A stretch of DNA of 64,000 nucleotides from Imperialibacter roseus (GTDB lineage Bacteria; Bacteroidota; Bacteroidia; Cytophagales; Cyclobacteriaceae). The notes under the pieces are model-generated. The model saw nothing but the letters and a program-made list of their open reading frames with translations, was not told the DNA's origin and searched no databases. Position 1 is the first letter of the stretch, and each line of letters begins with the position of its first letter. The stretch is taken from contig NZ_CP136051.1 in assembly GCF_032999765.1 (NCBI RefSeq), positions 2,580,417 to 2,644,416 of the forward strand, written 5' to 3'. Shown here one piece after another: positions 34,740-44,049 of this stretch. Both the position numbers and the translations under genes were made by a program.

Positions 34740-36736
34740 TGGGTTCGTCAATCAATGCGATGCGACGTATTTGGAGATTCTTTATTGCCTTTTTGCTCCT
34801 CACCTCTGTGAGTGCTATCGCCCAAAACGACAGGTTTGACGACCTGAGACAACAGTTCAAAACAGCACCCACGGATTCACTCAGGTTAGTTTTTCTTGAT
34901 GAGCTGTCGTACAGTTTCGTAAGGGAAAATTTCGATTCTTCTGTCTACTATGCCGGTTTGCAAAAGGCACTGGCACAAGCCGCCCATGATAGCGTGATGC
35001 TTGCCTATGCTTATAAAAACTACGGACGGGCTTTCGAAGAACAAGGAGAGATGGACTCAGCCATACGCTATATTGAGAAAGCGCTAAGTGTAGAAAAAGC
35101 CAGCCATAACGAAAGCGGAATGGCAGGTTCCTACCATAATCTAGGACTGGTCTACGACCGGCTGGGCAACATGAACGTGGCCATGGAGTACTACCTTAAC
35201 GCTCTCGAAATAAAGGAGAAGTTGGGAAATCCTCTAGCCCTTTCTTCCACAGTAAATGCCATTGGGTTTGTTTATAAAGCTCAGGATCAGCATCAAAAAT
35301 CGCTAGAGCAGTTCCAAAAAGCGCTCGATCTCCTCATTGAGGGAGAAGGTTCTGATAACAGAATCAGAGGTGCCTACAACAATATTGGCCTGGCCTACAT
35401 GAATTTAAAGAAGTATGATTCGGCACGGAGCTATTACCGCCGGTCAGTGGCTGGAATCAAAGAAGACGACAACCTCCGGGGCTTCGGTGCTTTCTACAAT
35501 AATATGGGAGTCACCTACGACGAGAATCTACAGTTTGATTCTGCGCTGTACTACTACACGCAATCTCTTCGTGTGAAGAGTCGGTCGGGCGATAAATATG
35601 GAATGTCGAGCACGAATCACAACCTGGCTGTTAACTACCGGCGGGGCGGGTTTCCTGACAAGGCCATTGCGCACGAGAGGGCCTCTATAGCATTGGCTAA
35701 GCAGTACAAATTCCTGGAATTACGCATGAAATCCACTGATGGTCTTCGTGAGTCATTTGCTGCCACTAATCAAATTGACTCAGCTTATTTTTATACACTG
35801 GTTTGGAAGGAGCTTTCGGATTCTCTTCAGCGCATTGAAAGAGGAGAAACTGTGATGCAACTTGAAGCCAAATATGAAAGTGAAAAAAAAGACAAGGAGC
35901 TGGCCCTGAATCAGGTGACGCTCGCCCAGCAGCAGTCAAGCCTCAGATCGGAGGCCCGGCTTAGGTACCTGTTGCTTGGCGGCCTTGCACTGCTAACTGT
36001 CTTCCTGGTTTATGCTTATCGCTCCGAAAGAGTCAAGTCGAAATCCAACAATTTGCTTCAACTGAAAAACCAGGAGATTGAGGAAAAAAGCCTGGAGTTG
36101 GCCCGGTCGCTGGGCGAGAAGGAGGCACTGCTTAAAGAGATACACCACAGGGTGAAAAATAACCTCCAGGTTATCAGCAGCATCCTCAACATGCAGAGCA
36201 GGTCCACCGCCAACCCTGAGATGATTTCCGCCATTCAGGAAGGGCAGAGCCGTGTAAAAGCCATGGCCCTGATCCATCAAAAACTTTACCAGACAGAGAA
36301 GCTTTCCGAGATAGATTTCCGGGAATACGCAGAAGAATTAGTGGAACATCTCTCCACTGTTTTTAGCCCAAACGGACAAAACGGAATTGTGAATAAAGTA
36401 GCTGGATCAAATATTAAATTAGATATTGATCTGGCCATACCATTGGGGCTTATACTCAATGAGTTAATTTCAAATGCATATAAGTACGCTTTTGAAGGGA
36501 AGCCGGAAGGAGAAATAAGTGTAGAGCTGACAAGAACTGCGGATGGCCAGCTGCAACTTGCTGTGGACGATAACGGCAACGGTTTGCCCCAGGACTTCAG
36601 CATCGACAACGTGAAATCGCTGGGGCTGAAGCTGGTCAATATTCTTACCCGTCAGCTGAACGGACAGTTGTCTTTTCATTCGGTGAAAGGGGCTCATTTC
36701 TCTATTGTGCTTCATGAGGACAGGCTTACCACTTAA
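34736..36736 (+). CDS. TPR-domain sensor histidine kinase (HisKA_2 type), paralogue
   Basis: The 666-residue protein is a tandem paralogue of the preceding kinase with the same architecture: signal peptide, TPR array, one TM near 400-430, coiled coil, His470/471 in LLKEIHHRVKNNLQ, and HATPase boxes NELISNAYKYAFEG, DNGNGLP and KSLGLKLVNIL. The kinase core is nearly identical to its neighbour's, while the TPR sensor is more diverged. The likely result is two inputs feeding one response regulator. Confidence 0.85.
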   Translation: MMGSSINAMRRIWRFFIAFLLLTSVSAIAQNDRFDDLRQQFKTAPTDSLRLVFLDELSYSFVRENFDSSVYYAGLQKALAQAAHDSVMLAYAYKNYGRAFEEQGEMDSAIRYIEKALSVEKASHNESGMAGSYHNLGLVYDRLGNMNVAMEYYLNALEIKEKLGNPLALSSTVNAIGFVYKAQDQHQKSLEQFQKALDLLIEGEGSDNRIRGAYNNIGLAYMNLKKYDSARSYYRRSVAGIKEDDNLRGFGAFYNNMGVTYDENLQFDSALYYYTQSLRVKSRSGDKYGMSSTNHNLAVNYRRGGFPDKAIAHERASIALAKQYKFLELRMKSTDGLRESFAATNQIDSAYFYTLVWKELSDSLQRIERGETVMQLEAKYESEKKDKELALNQVTLAQQQSSLRSEARLRYLLLGGLALLTVFLVYAYRSERVKSKSNNLLQLKNQEIEEKSLELARSLGEKEALLKEIHHRVKNNLQVISSILNMQSRSTANPEMISAIQEGQSRVKAMALIHQKLYQTEKLSEIDFREYAEELVEHLSTVFSPNGQNGIVNKVAGSNIKLDIDLAIPLGLILNELISNAYKYAFEGKPEGEISVELTRTADGQLQLAVDDNGNGLPQDFSIDNVKSLGLKLVNILTRQLNGQLSFHSVKGAHFSIVLHEDRLTT

Positions 36737-37037
36737 TAAAATTCGCAAGGGAATAGACGCTGGCTTTAGGATTGACTGGCTGCTCGTTTAGGTTTACAGT
36801 AAAATGCTTTGCTATTAAAGTGCCAATCGTTACCATTGCAACCCAAAGTAAGAACTGCTACTCCGCAATGCGTATGGAGCAATATTGCAGCATAGAAAAA
36901 ACAACATTAAGCAGGGCGAAACATAGATTTTCGACCTGAGGCATTCCCAAAAGATTTTCATTTTTAAAAAAGCATTTAACCTTTAGTCTTTTTGGTCTAT
37001 ATTAGATTCTAGCCGTGTAGAGGGATTCGCCAAGCCG
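36737..37037. other. intergenic region before the LytTR regulator
   Basis: This 301-bp gap holds no supported gene. A TCTATATTAG sequence near 37000 resembles a Bacteroidota -7 promoter region. The regulator may therefore be transcribed from its own promoter as well as by read-through from the kinases. Confidence 0.3.
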
Positions 37038-37781
37038 ATGAGTAAAATAAAAATTCTGATTGTTGAAGATGAGTTGATCATAGCCGAAGACATGCGTGAG
37101 CTGCTTGAGGGAATGGGTTATGAGGTGCCTTTTGTGGCGATGAACCTCAAAGAGGGGCTAGAGGCTTTGGACAAATATCAGCCCGATTTGGTCATGCTGG
37201 ATATTATGATGGGAGGGAGGCCTTCCGGCATTGAGCTGGCTCGCCATATAAGAAGCAACTGCGACCTTCCCTTTATCTACTGCACGTCACACGCCGACAA
37301 GGCCACTGTGGAAGAAGCCAAGGCAACCAAGCCCAATGGCTATCTGGTGAAACCGTTTAATGCAGACGAGCTCTACTCATCAATAGAAATTGCCCTCGTC
37401 AATTTTGCCATACCTGTTAATTCAAACGCTGCACCGGAAGCTTCCCGGCAAACAGAAATGTTGGTAAAGGACGGCATGTTCGTTAAGAATGGACAAATGT
37501 TTGTAAAGGTGAAATTTGACCAGATGCTTTGGCTGGAGCCAGATGGGAACTACACCAATATTGTTACAGGAGCATCAAAGTATGTTGTTCGATCAAGCCT
37601 GAAGGATATTCTGGATCACCTGCCGAAAGATGCATTTTTCAGGGCGCACCGCTCTTATGTGATTAACCTGGAGCATGTGCAAGCCATCGACCTGCATCAG
37701 GTAAAAATCGCTGAACACCTGATTCCACTGGGAAAAGTATATCGTGATGAGTTAATACGGAGACTCAATCTGATGCAGTAA
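37038..37781 (+). CDS. LytTR-family response regulator
   Basis: The 247-residue protein has an N-terminal receiver (ILIVEDELIIAEDM, phospho-acceptor Asp55 in LVMLDIMMGG, then CTSHADKATVEEA and KPFNADEL) and a C-terminal LytTR DNA-binding domain (FVKVKFDQMLWLEPDGNYTNIVT, FFRAHRSYVINLEHV). The receiver is of the type that pairs with HisKA_2 kinases. The gene follows the two TPR kinases on the same strand, so it is their probable shared output. Targets are unknown. Confidence 0.9.
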   Translation: MSKIKILIVEDELIIAEDMRELLEGMGYEVPFVAMNLKEGLEALDKYQPDLVMLDIMMGGRPSGIELARHIRSNCDLPFIYCTSHADKATVEEAKATKPNGYLVKPFNADELYSSIEIALVNFAIPVNSNAAPEASRQTEMLVKDGMFVKNGQMFVKVKFDQMLWLEPDGNYTNIVTGASKYVVRSSLKDILDHLPKDAFFRAHRSYVINLEHVQAIDLHQVKIAEHLIPLGKVYRDELIRRLNLMQ

Positions 37782-38389
37782 GGCAGTCAATTAGACCGTT
37801 GAAACGCCTTCTCCGGCGCATTAACCACCCCGGCAAAGCCATATCTTTTTCTCAAAATCGTCCAAAAAAGAAAAACCCAAAATTTTCGTCCCCCGTTATC
37901 GGGTGTTCATCGATTATTTTGTGTCTTTTGTCCCAAATAGTTGCCAAAATAAATATATGTTGATACTTTAGTTATGGTTCTACACAAACCATAATGCTCA
38001 AAGGTTAGGCTGGTAGGGAGGGAAAATACAGTCATAGAAGCTATCGACATGGATTTCCTTCCCTTTTTTTTTAACCAAACGCCAACAACTGACTCATCTC
38101 TCACTTTGGTCAGTAGCCCCACATATTCCTGATAAATAAATACCAAATACAACACTTATTTTTATGAATAAGTCATTGATAGGCGGAAACACTCAGCCAA
38201 TTCCAATTTTGTTTTGCTTTCTGACGGGTTTATCTGCTTTGTATTAATAACAAATCCTTAAAGACTTTTTGACGGTTTTATTGCTAATTTAAAAGTCAGA
38301 AAAGAAACAGCAGCCCTGGCCTAACGTATAAACGCCTCTTAATCAGTGGTGTGTCTTTTCCCCCGACAGTCTACGCATAAAACTTATTC
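37782..38389. other. AT-rich intergenic region with one short hairpin
   Basis: This 608-bp gap contains a hairpin TTATGGTT/AACCATAA at 37972-37994 (loop CTACACA). An 82-codon minus-strand frame overlaps it but shows no signal, motif or family resemblance, so I leave it out. I see no RNA gene. Confidence 0.35.
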
Positions 38390-39688
38390 ATGAACAGAAG
38401 GAAGCTATTCAAAATTTTGGGTGCAGGAGTAGGCTCATTGCCACTAGTGGCTTATGGCAGAAACTACCGGAAGTTATCGCCAGAGCGCTCAAATGATTTG
38501 TTTGAACAATGGGAGGGGAAGTTCAGCGAAGCTATCGTTACCGACGAAGCTTTCTGGCAACGCTTCGCTACAGATTTTTACGACATATCGCCCGGCTTCA
38601 TCAACCTGGAAAATGGGTACTTTGGCGTTCAGCCTATTCCTGTCAATGCTGCCTATCATCAGTTTGTCGACAAAGTCAACCGTGAGTCGTCCCGCTATAT
38701 GCGAATGGACTACTGGAACGACTGGCAAATGGTGATGGACAGCCTCGCCGGTTTCACTGGTGCTTCTAAAGAAGCGTTGCTGGTCACCCGCAATGCCACG
38801 GAAGCTTTGAACATTCTGATCAACGGGTTTCCGCTCAAGGCGGGGGATGAAGTAATACTTCAACACCACGACTACCACAGCATGATTGAGGCCTTTCAAA
38901 TGCTGGAGAAGCGGAAGGGTATAAAGCTCAAATTTATCGATGTGCCACTGTTGCCAAAAAGCGAAGATGAAGTAGTAAAATTGTACGAATCGGCGATTTC
39001 ACCCGTAACAACCCTTATTTTGGTGACACATTTGACCCATCTGACAGGACAGGTGCTGCCAGTGAAAACGATCTGCGAAATGGCCCGCAACAAAGGCGTA
39101 GAGGTGATGGTAGATGCAGCACACAGCTTTGCTCACCTGGACTACAAACTGGCCGACCTGGGCGCCGATATGGTTGGCGTCAACCTTCACAAGTGGTATG
39201 CGAATCCGCTTGGCGCTGGCTTGCTGTATGTGAAGAAGGAAAAAATCAACAAGCTGTCGCCCATGTTTGGCGACTTCACACAACCGGCTGACAGCATCAA
39301 TAAACTGGGACACTTTGGTACGCTGGCAAGCCCGGCGCTGCTAACTATTCCGGTGGCGGGCAAATTCAATAACCTGGTGACGATCAAAGTCAAGCAAGCC
39401 AGGCTGCACTACCTGAAAGCTTACTGGACGTCGAAAGCTGCTGCCATGAAAAGGGTAGAGGTGCACACGCCGCTGGCTCCTGACCAGAGTGGTGCCATTG
39501 CTGCCTTCAGCGTTGCTGGCATAAGTGCTGATGATACCGTCAAAAGGCTTTTGGATGAATATGGCGTATTTACCGTGAAGCGTCAACTAAAAGACCGGGA
39601 GGTGGTGAGAGTGACACCCAATCTTTATAACAGCGTAGCCGACCTGAACAGGCTGCTGAAAGGCATCGAAGGACTTAGTCGGGGATAG
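38390..39688 (+). CDS. class V aminotransferase-fold PLP enzyme, exported
   Basis: The 432-residue protein starts MNRRKLFKILGAGVGSLP, a twin-arginine-like signal with only one clear RR pair. The enzyme domain is class V: TRNATEALNILINGFPLKAGDEVILQHHDYHSM, TLILVTHLTHLTGQVLPVKTICEM, VMVDAAHSFAHLDYKLADLGADMVGVNLHKWYANPLGAG with PLP lysine Lys268. It resembles isopenicillin N epimerase-like and cysteine desulfurase-fold proteins. The reaction is unknown. It stands alone. Confidence 0.75.
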   Translation: MNRRKLFKILGAGVGSLPLVAYGRNYRKLSPERSNDLFEQWEGKFSEAIVTDEAFWQRFATDFYDISPGFINLENGYFGVQPIPVNAAYHQFVDKVNRESSRYMRMDYWNDWQMVMDSLAGFTGASKEALLVTRNATEALNILINGFPLKAGDEVILQHHDYHSMIEAFQMLEKRKGIKLKFIDVPLLPKSEDEVVKLYESAISPVTTLILVTHLTHLTGQVLPVKTICEMARNKGVEVMVDAAHSFAHLDYKLADLGADMVGVNLHKWYANPLGAGLLYVKKEKINKLSPMFGDFTQPADSINKLGHFGTLASPALLTIPVAGKFNNLVTIKVKQARLHYLKAYWTSKAAAMKRVEVHTPLAPDQSGAIAAFSVAGISADDTVKRLLDEYGVFTVKRQLKDREVVRVTPNLYNSVADLNRLLKGIEGLSRG

Positions 39689-39728
39689 TGTAATGTGTGC
39701 ATTCACAAAACATACAACAACTAACAAT

Positions 39729-41192
39729 TTAGTTTTTAGGAATTGAGAACCTTATCGTTGTGCCTCGGCTTTGTTTGGAGATAATTTCGAAGGTGCCGTG
39801 ATGCAGCTTGATAAATTCTTTGACCAGCATGAGCCCCATACCTGTCCCTTTTTCTTTGTTGGTGCCCGGGGTACTGGCCACGTAACCTCTATTAAGAATG
39901 GCGTCCACTGTCTCATAATTCATCCCAACACCTGAATCGGATATTTCTACCACAGCTGCGTCGTCTTTACTTTCTGCGTGGATATTGATCACACCGCCTT
40001 CGGGAGTGAACTTGATGGCGTTGTTCAACAGGTTCCTGATCACCATCTCTATCATTTCACGGCCGGCCTTCACCTGAAGGTGCCCATCGGAATCGTTGGT
40101 GATGGTTATGTTTTTCGCTTTGCTCGACTCACTGAAGACTTTTGTTAAGTCGGTGAGGCTCTCAGTCAGGTCAAAATCGTCTTTTTCCAGCGATATGCCC
40201 TTCATCTGGCTTTTTGACCATACAAGCAAATTATTGAGTAGCTCATTGGTTTGCTCAAAGTTGGTCTCCAGTTTTTGCAGCAGCATGTCTGCTTCTGCCG
40301 GAGTAAAAATCTTATTATGGAAGCCTATAATGGCATTCTGCAGGTTGTTCAGCGGTCCACGCAAGTCGTGGGAGAGGACAGAGAAAATTTTGTCTTTCGC
40401 CTGGTTCACGGCCATAAGCTCTTCGTGCTGCGACTGGATGATGCCCATTTGCATGCGAAGGGCGTTGGTACGTTCCTCAACCTGTTTTTCCAGGTCCTCG
40501 TTTTGTTTCCTTACCAGCTCGGCACGTGCCGCTTCAGTTTCGGCCAGTTCGTGAGATACCTTCAGTGATTTGCGAAAGTAATACACGTAAAGCATCATAG
40601 TAGGGGCCAGCACCAGAAACAGCGCCACTTGAACCAAATAGAGATTATTGATGGCCACCTCAGACCGATGAGCTGCTTGTAATTTTATAACATTCTCAAA
40701 ATCATCAACAGAAACACTGAACTTTTCATACATTAACCAAAGTCCGTAACCCTGGTCGGCGCTGAGCTCTTTGATGAAGGTGTTCATCTGGCCGTCAGTC
40801 ACATTGTCCATCATACGCATTGACAGCGCTATGTAGGCGTCGAGCGAATCACGAAACTGATAGAAGCTCGCCATGGGAAAGTTCTGACTGAGCAAATCTT
40901 CCTCAACCATCTGAAACAGGGAGTCTTTATCGGCAAGCGCCATGTCGAGTGGATTAAGGAAACGTTTTTCCGGAATGAGTGCGTAGCCACGAAGACCGAT
41001 GTCGACGCCGTGGATAGTACCCCAGAGAAGCTCCGACACATTGCTGCGGATTTCTTCGGCTTCGGTTTCGAGCAAATGGTTTTCGTGAATGACTTGCTGG
41101 TTGTAATACGTATAGAATATACTTAACGAAAGCAGAGCTGTGACAAGCACAACAGGCAACCAGATGAGGTATGGTTTCTTATCTGCAGTCAT
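39729..41192 (-). CDS. membrane sensor histidine kinase with CHASE3-like sensor
   Basis: The 487-residue protein has TMs at about 10-29 and 183-206 enclosing a helical periplasmic sensor (~30-182, CHASE3-like, SNVSELLWGTIHGVDIGLRGYALIPEKRFL). A coiled coil follows, then HisKA (IFSVLSHDLRGPLNN, His275) and HATPase (RNLLNNAIKFTPEGG, DSGVGMN, EKGTGMGLMLVKEFIKLHHGTF). No response regulator is next door, so it is an orphan kinase here. Confidence 0.85.
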   Translation of the reverse strand: MTADKKPYLIWLPVVLVTALLSLSIFYTYYNQQVIHENHLLETEAEEIRSNVSELLWGTIHGVDIGLRGYALIPEKRFLNPLDMALADKDSLFQMVEEDLLSQNFPMASFYQFRDSLDAYIALSMRMMDNVTDGQMNTFIKELSADQGYGLWLMYEKFSVSVDDFENVIKLQAAHRSEVAINNLYLVQVALFLVLAPTMMLYVYYFRKSLKVSHELAETEAARAELVRKQNEDLEKQVEERTNALRMQMGIIQSQHEELMAVNQAKDKIFSVLSHDLRGPLNNLQNAIIGFHNKIFTPAEADMLLQKLETNFEQTNELLNNLLVWSKSQMKGISLEKDDFDLTESLTDLTKVFSESSKAKNITITNDSDGHLQVKAGREMIEMVIRNLLNNAIKFTPEGGVINIHAESKDDAAVVEISDSGVGMNYETVDAILNRGYVASTPGTNKEKGTGMGLMLVKEFIKLHHGTFEIISKQSRGTTIRFSIPKN

Positions 41193-41398
41193 AAGTAAAG
41201 TAGGTAGGTATAAATTTCAATAGCTGTCTCATACAAAGATAACGATCAAGTGTTTGATAAAAAATACGTCTCAGCGCCATATAGTAACCGGCAGGACAGC
41301 GTGTTATAGATGAACGAGATGCCTGATTCGATGAACAGCTGATTTGAAGTGAGGAAAGCGTAGCGTAGTATTTGACAATACTACTTAACATAATATAA

Positions 41399-41545
41399 AT
41401 TATATAACACATATAGTGATTTGCGCCCAGACGCACAGCGGCTGGTTTACATAAGATCAGTTATCATCACTTTAGTGTGATAACGTTAGATCTTATGTAA
41501 AAGCAAATCACGGATCGCAAAACCAATCATCTTATGGAATGCTGT
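41399..41545. repeat. left hairpin module flanking the island
   Basis: A long nested palindrome: GTGATTTGC at 41417 pairs with GCAAATCAC at 41502, TTTACATAAGATC at 41447 pairs with GATCTTATGTAAA at 41489, and an inner GTTATC-type stem (GTTATCATCAC with GTGATAAC). The stretch begins ATTATATAACA and ends GCTGT. It aligns with 47644-47779 on the other side of the island. Between 41193 and 41398 the only other structure is a short hairpin GTAGTATT/AATACTAC at 41365-41384. Confidence 0.7.
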
Positions 41546-41575
41546 GATCACTACTCAACCAACGCTACTGGCCGG

Positions 41576-41641
41576 CGCTGGCCGTGCCCTTTGCCAATGC
41601 TATTAATAGTTTTTCTTCCCCACGCTCTTTTGCCCGCCGAA
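41576..41641 (+). repeat. left copy of a 66-bp direct repeat (box)
   Basis: This box (CGCTGGCCGTGCCCTTTG..., then GCTATTAATAG, TTTTTCTTCCC, CGCTCTTTTGCCCG, CGAA) is nearly identical to 48377-48441, with about five differences. The pair bounds the accessory island directly. The core CTATTAATAG is itself palindromic. Confidence 0.75.
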
Positions 41642-41692
41642 ATGGCTGGGCAATTGGCCGACGCTAAGCAACAGCTTTCCCGGCAAACCAGT

Positions 41693-41716
41693 CTGGCGAG
41701 AATTAAATGTACGCCC
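41693..41716 (+). repeat. 24-bp dispersed repeat
   Basis: The sequence CTGGCGAGAATTAAATGT followed by ACGCCC recurs at 53019-53042 with two substitutions. It lies between the left box and the operon, suggesting a dispersed repeat family or a larger decayed element. Confidence 0.55.
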
Positions 41717-41993
41717 ACAAGTCAAAGCAATTTCTAAATATTGAAATCTCAGCATTCACAATTTGCCGGTAAACCACTTGCTTGCCAACGCTTTGTTTTC
41801 TTGCTGTAGTGCGAGTGTGTTGCTTCGGCTGGCACTAAGGTTTGTGTTTCTTCAATGCTTTCTAATGCGGTTCACAATGGTAAATAATTTCAGCCTTGTT
41901 CAGCCAGCCCTGCACGCTGCGCTTTCTGTCTCTTCGCTAAAACCATTCATTGGATGGTTTTTTAATGCTCAGTCCCACTCAAGACGCTGGGCT

Positions 41994-42022
41994 CTTACTT
42001 TTTTCATTGATAAAAAAGTAAG
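41994..42022. repeat. AT-rich hairpin repeat downstream of the operon
   Basis: CTTACTTTTTT and AAAAAAGTAAG form a perfect 11-bp stem with a 7-nt loop (CATTGAT). Similar units are frequent in Bacteroidota intergenic DNA. It lies 123 bp beyond the last gene of the five-gene operon and could end its transcript, but no U-rich tail follows. The surrounding 41717-42144 stretch has no other supported gene. Confidence 0.5.
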
Positions 42023-42144
42023 CAAAAAATCAAGCCTGCCCGGCCGGGACAAAATAATGCTTCCCCGCTGTGCCCTACGCATGGCCCGCTATTTTGCCGG
42101 GCCGACCCGCCTGGATGGAAAATTAATTTTATTTAACATAATAG

Positions 42145-43206
42145 TTATCCGAAGGTTTTTGCCAATGAATTCGGTTGATAACGATATTCCCTTATTGCTT
42201 TGTTGCAAGCATCGATTACGATTTGTTTATCATATTCATCAATACTATTTGAAATGACGTTATTGGTATTTTCATTCCCTTTAATGTGAATGATGTGTAA
42301 ACGATTCGCAATGTGTTGTAAAATCATAATCATCTTCTTTTCAAGAGATTTGGGTATTCTCCCTCTGTTAACTCGATAGGCATCTTTTACTAAATACTCG
42401 ATGAAATGAGATGGCAAAGGTAAATCGTTTCTGAGCTTCCAATCTTTCAACAAAACAATGATTTGCTTTTGCATAACTGAAAACTTGTTTTTCATCAGCT
42501 TGGTCAAGTCAGTTTTCTGGATAGTCGAATTATCAATTAAAAACCCATTTTTATTGACAAATAAATAGCCCGAACTACTGTTTCTCTTTGAAAGTTTGTA
42601 GGGCGCAAAGTCTATCCAATGTTCGGATCCTTTGACATGTACACAAATTCCCACTGACCTTTTTTGCTTTCTGACATCGAAAATACCCAGTACCCCAATT
42701 CTCTTTTTGAAGAATTTGTACACCTCATCATACATTTCTTCATTATTAAAAAAGCTCTTAGGATAAAACGGAACAGCGATATCAATGTCAAAAGAATCAT
42801 GGAGTGCTGTTCCTTTCTCAGTCGATCCATGTGGAATTAGCTCGCCGCTGATTTTATCTTTAAAGTGTTTAGTAAACTCCATGCATATTTTATTGACAGC
42901 TTTTTGCAGGTTTATGAATTGGGGGTTTGATTTATCTAACATTAATAAACCTGAAAGACTAAATAAGTGAGCATTGATATCAATCGGTTGCTCTGTGGAA
43001 TTTTTATAATCTCTTATTGCTCCAATTCCGAAACCGACAACCCCTCCTACTGTTGCTCCTTTTACTGCCGCACCCAATAATTCATTCCACTTGAATTTTA
43101 GATTAGGATCTTGATCCATCTCATTCAACTGCTTCATTAAGTTCAAAAAAGCATTTCCTAACCCACAGATTATGGCTCCTGTTTTAGCATATGACTTGTT
43201 TTTCAT
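42145..43206 (-). CDS. second CD-NTase-like nucleotidyltransferase with glycine-rich N-terminus
   Basis: The 353-residue protein is the last gene of the operon. Residues ~1-110 form an extension with a glycine-rich hydrophobic segment (LLGAAVKGATVGGVVGFGIGAI at 43-64), which could insert into a membrane or mediate assembly. The catalytic core has GSTEKG (Gly127-Ser128), Asp140/Asp142 in DSFDIDIAVPF and a third acid, Asp199 in HWIDFAPY. A C-terminal helical part (IIVLLKDWK) resembles the first CD-NTase. The protein ends SLAKTFG. All three catalytic acids are present, so it may be active. The product is unknown; it could be a sensor or effector partner. Confidence 0.75.
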   Translation of the reverse strand: MKNKSYAKTGAIICGLGNAFLNLMKQLNEMDQDPNLKFKWNELLGAAVKGATVGGVVGFGIGAIRDYKNSTEQPIDINAHLFSLSGLLMLDKSNPQFINLQKAVNKICMEFTKHFKDKISGELIPHGSTEKGTALHDSFDIDIAVPFYPKSFFNNEEMYDEVYKFFKKRIGVLGIFDVRKQKRSVGICVHVKGSEHWIDFAPYKLSKRNSSSGYLFVNKNGFLIDNSTIQKTDLTKLMKNKFSVMQKQIIVLLKDWKLRNDLPLPSHFIEYLVKDAYRVNRGRIPKSLEKKMIMILQHIANRLHIIHIKGNENTNNVISNSIDEYDKQIVIDACNKAIREYRYQPNSLAKTFG

Positions 43207-43209
43207 AGT

Positions 43210-44049
43210 TTACTTTCCTTCATCTAGTTCAAAATTTATAGTATCTGCATAAGCACCCAAGTCGATAGCAGCAACAGTACCAATAGTCTGTTGAAGGTAT
43301 CTCATCAACTGAAAGAAAAATGACACCAGTGAGTTTTCCGCTTTGCTAAAAGTCATTTTTTCATATTTTCTTGTATCGTAATAGTTTGTAATTCTTTCCT
43401 GAAAATTATTGGTATTCAAATCTTCATCTCCTTCATATTCAACATAAAAAGCCCCAAATCCTATTGCGCAACCCATATCAATCGATTGAATTCCGCTTAG
43501 AGATTGAAAGTGTTTTTCTAAGGTCTCGTTTTTCACAATAGTATTTTCGCTTGCCAGAATCCCCCCAAGTATTTTGGTGAGTGATCTTGGGGGTTTAGGC
43601 ACCCCTCTATCAAGTATGTTCGTTGACGTTCGATACAGCCTTCTTACGCTTTCAATTTTTCTACCAGCATACTCGATGTAATTGATTGCGTTGTCCTGAA
43701 CCTTTACTGAACCTTTAAAATCAGGCTTAACTTCAAATATTGCATAAACACCTTCAGCGGGTACATAATGAATTCCATTTTGAGTAAAAACAAATGGTGT
43801 GTATTGCTGATCATATATTACTAGATCAATTTGATCACTTAGTTGTCCTTTGCTATCGATAACAATTGCCTTGTCAACACAATACCTGTTTGGTAGGTAC
43901 TTTTTAAGCCATTCAATCCATACATTCTCCAGTGAGTCTCCTTTTGAACCAGGGTGATCGATGAACTCACGGTTTGTATTCAATTGAGCTAACATTTGCT
44001 TTTGCAATCCTTTGAAAAGTTCAGGCAAGATGATTTTTTTGCTACTCAT
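43210..44049 (-). CDS. DUF6602-like protein with PD-(D/E)XK-type nuclease motif
   Basis: The 279-residue protein has KGDSLENVWIEWLKKYLPNRY near the start, then SDQIDLVIYD (Asp75) and GVYAIFEVKPDF with Glu106-x-Lys108. The acid at 75, the E-x-K and Glu41 match the PD-(D/E)XK fold core of many restriction-like nucleases. The N-terminal region resembles DUF6602, a family seen near nucleotidyltransferases. It overlaps the JAB gene by 8 nt. As there is no other obvious effector, it may be the DNA-cutting effector; a cyclic-nucleotide-binding site is not visible, so this is inference. Confidence 0.65.
   Translation of the reverse strand: MSSKKIILPELFKGLQKQMLAQLNTNREFIDHPGSKGDSLENVWIEWLKKYLPNRYCVDKAIVIDSKGQLSDQIDLVIYDQQYTPFVFTQNGIHYVPAEGVYAIFEVKPDFKGSVKVQDNAINYIEYAGRKIESVRRLYRTSTNILDRGVPKPPRSLTKILGGILASENTIVKNETLEKHFQSLSGIQSIDMGCAIGFGAFYVEYEGDEDLNTNNFQERITNYYDTRKYEKMTFSKAENSLVSFFFQLMRYLQQTIGTVAAIDLGAYADTINFELDEGK

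Noticed and set aside
37907-38155. 82-codon minus-strand frame in an intergenic gap
   Set aside because: No motif, signal or neighbour context; composition looks noncoding.
41399-41545. Integron attC site
   Set aside because: GTTAGAT at about 41484 fits the attC 3' core, but no properly placed RYYYAAC partner is present, the palindrome arms extend past it, and no integron integrase is seen.
41534-42257. Plus-strand open frames in the margin of the island
   Set aside because: They run through repeats and over the 3' end of the second NTase, with no recognisable family or signal.
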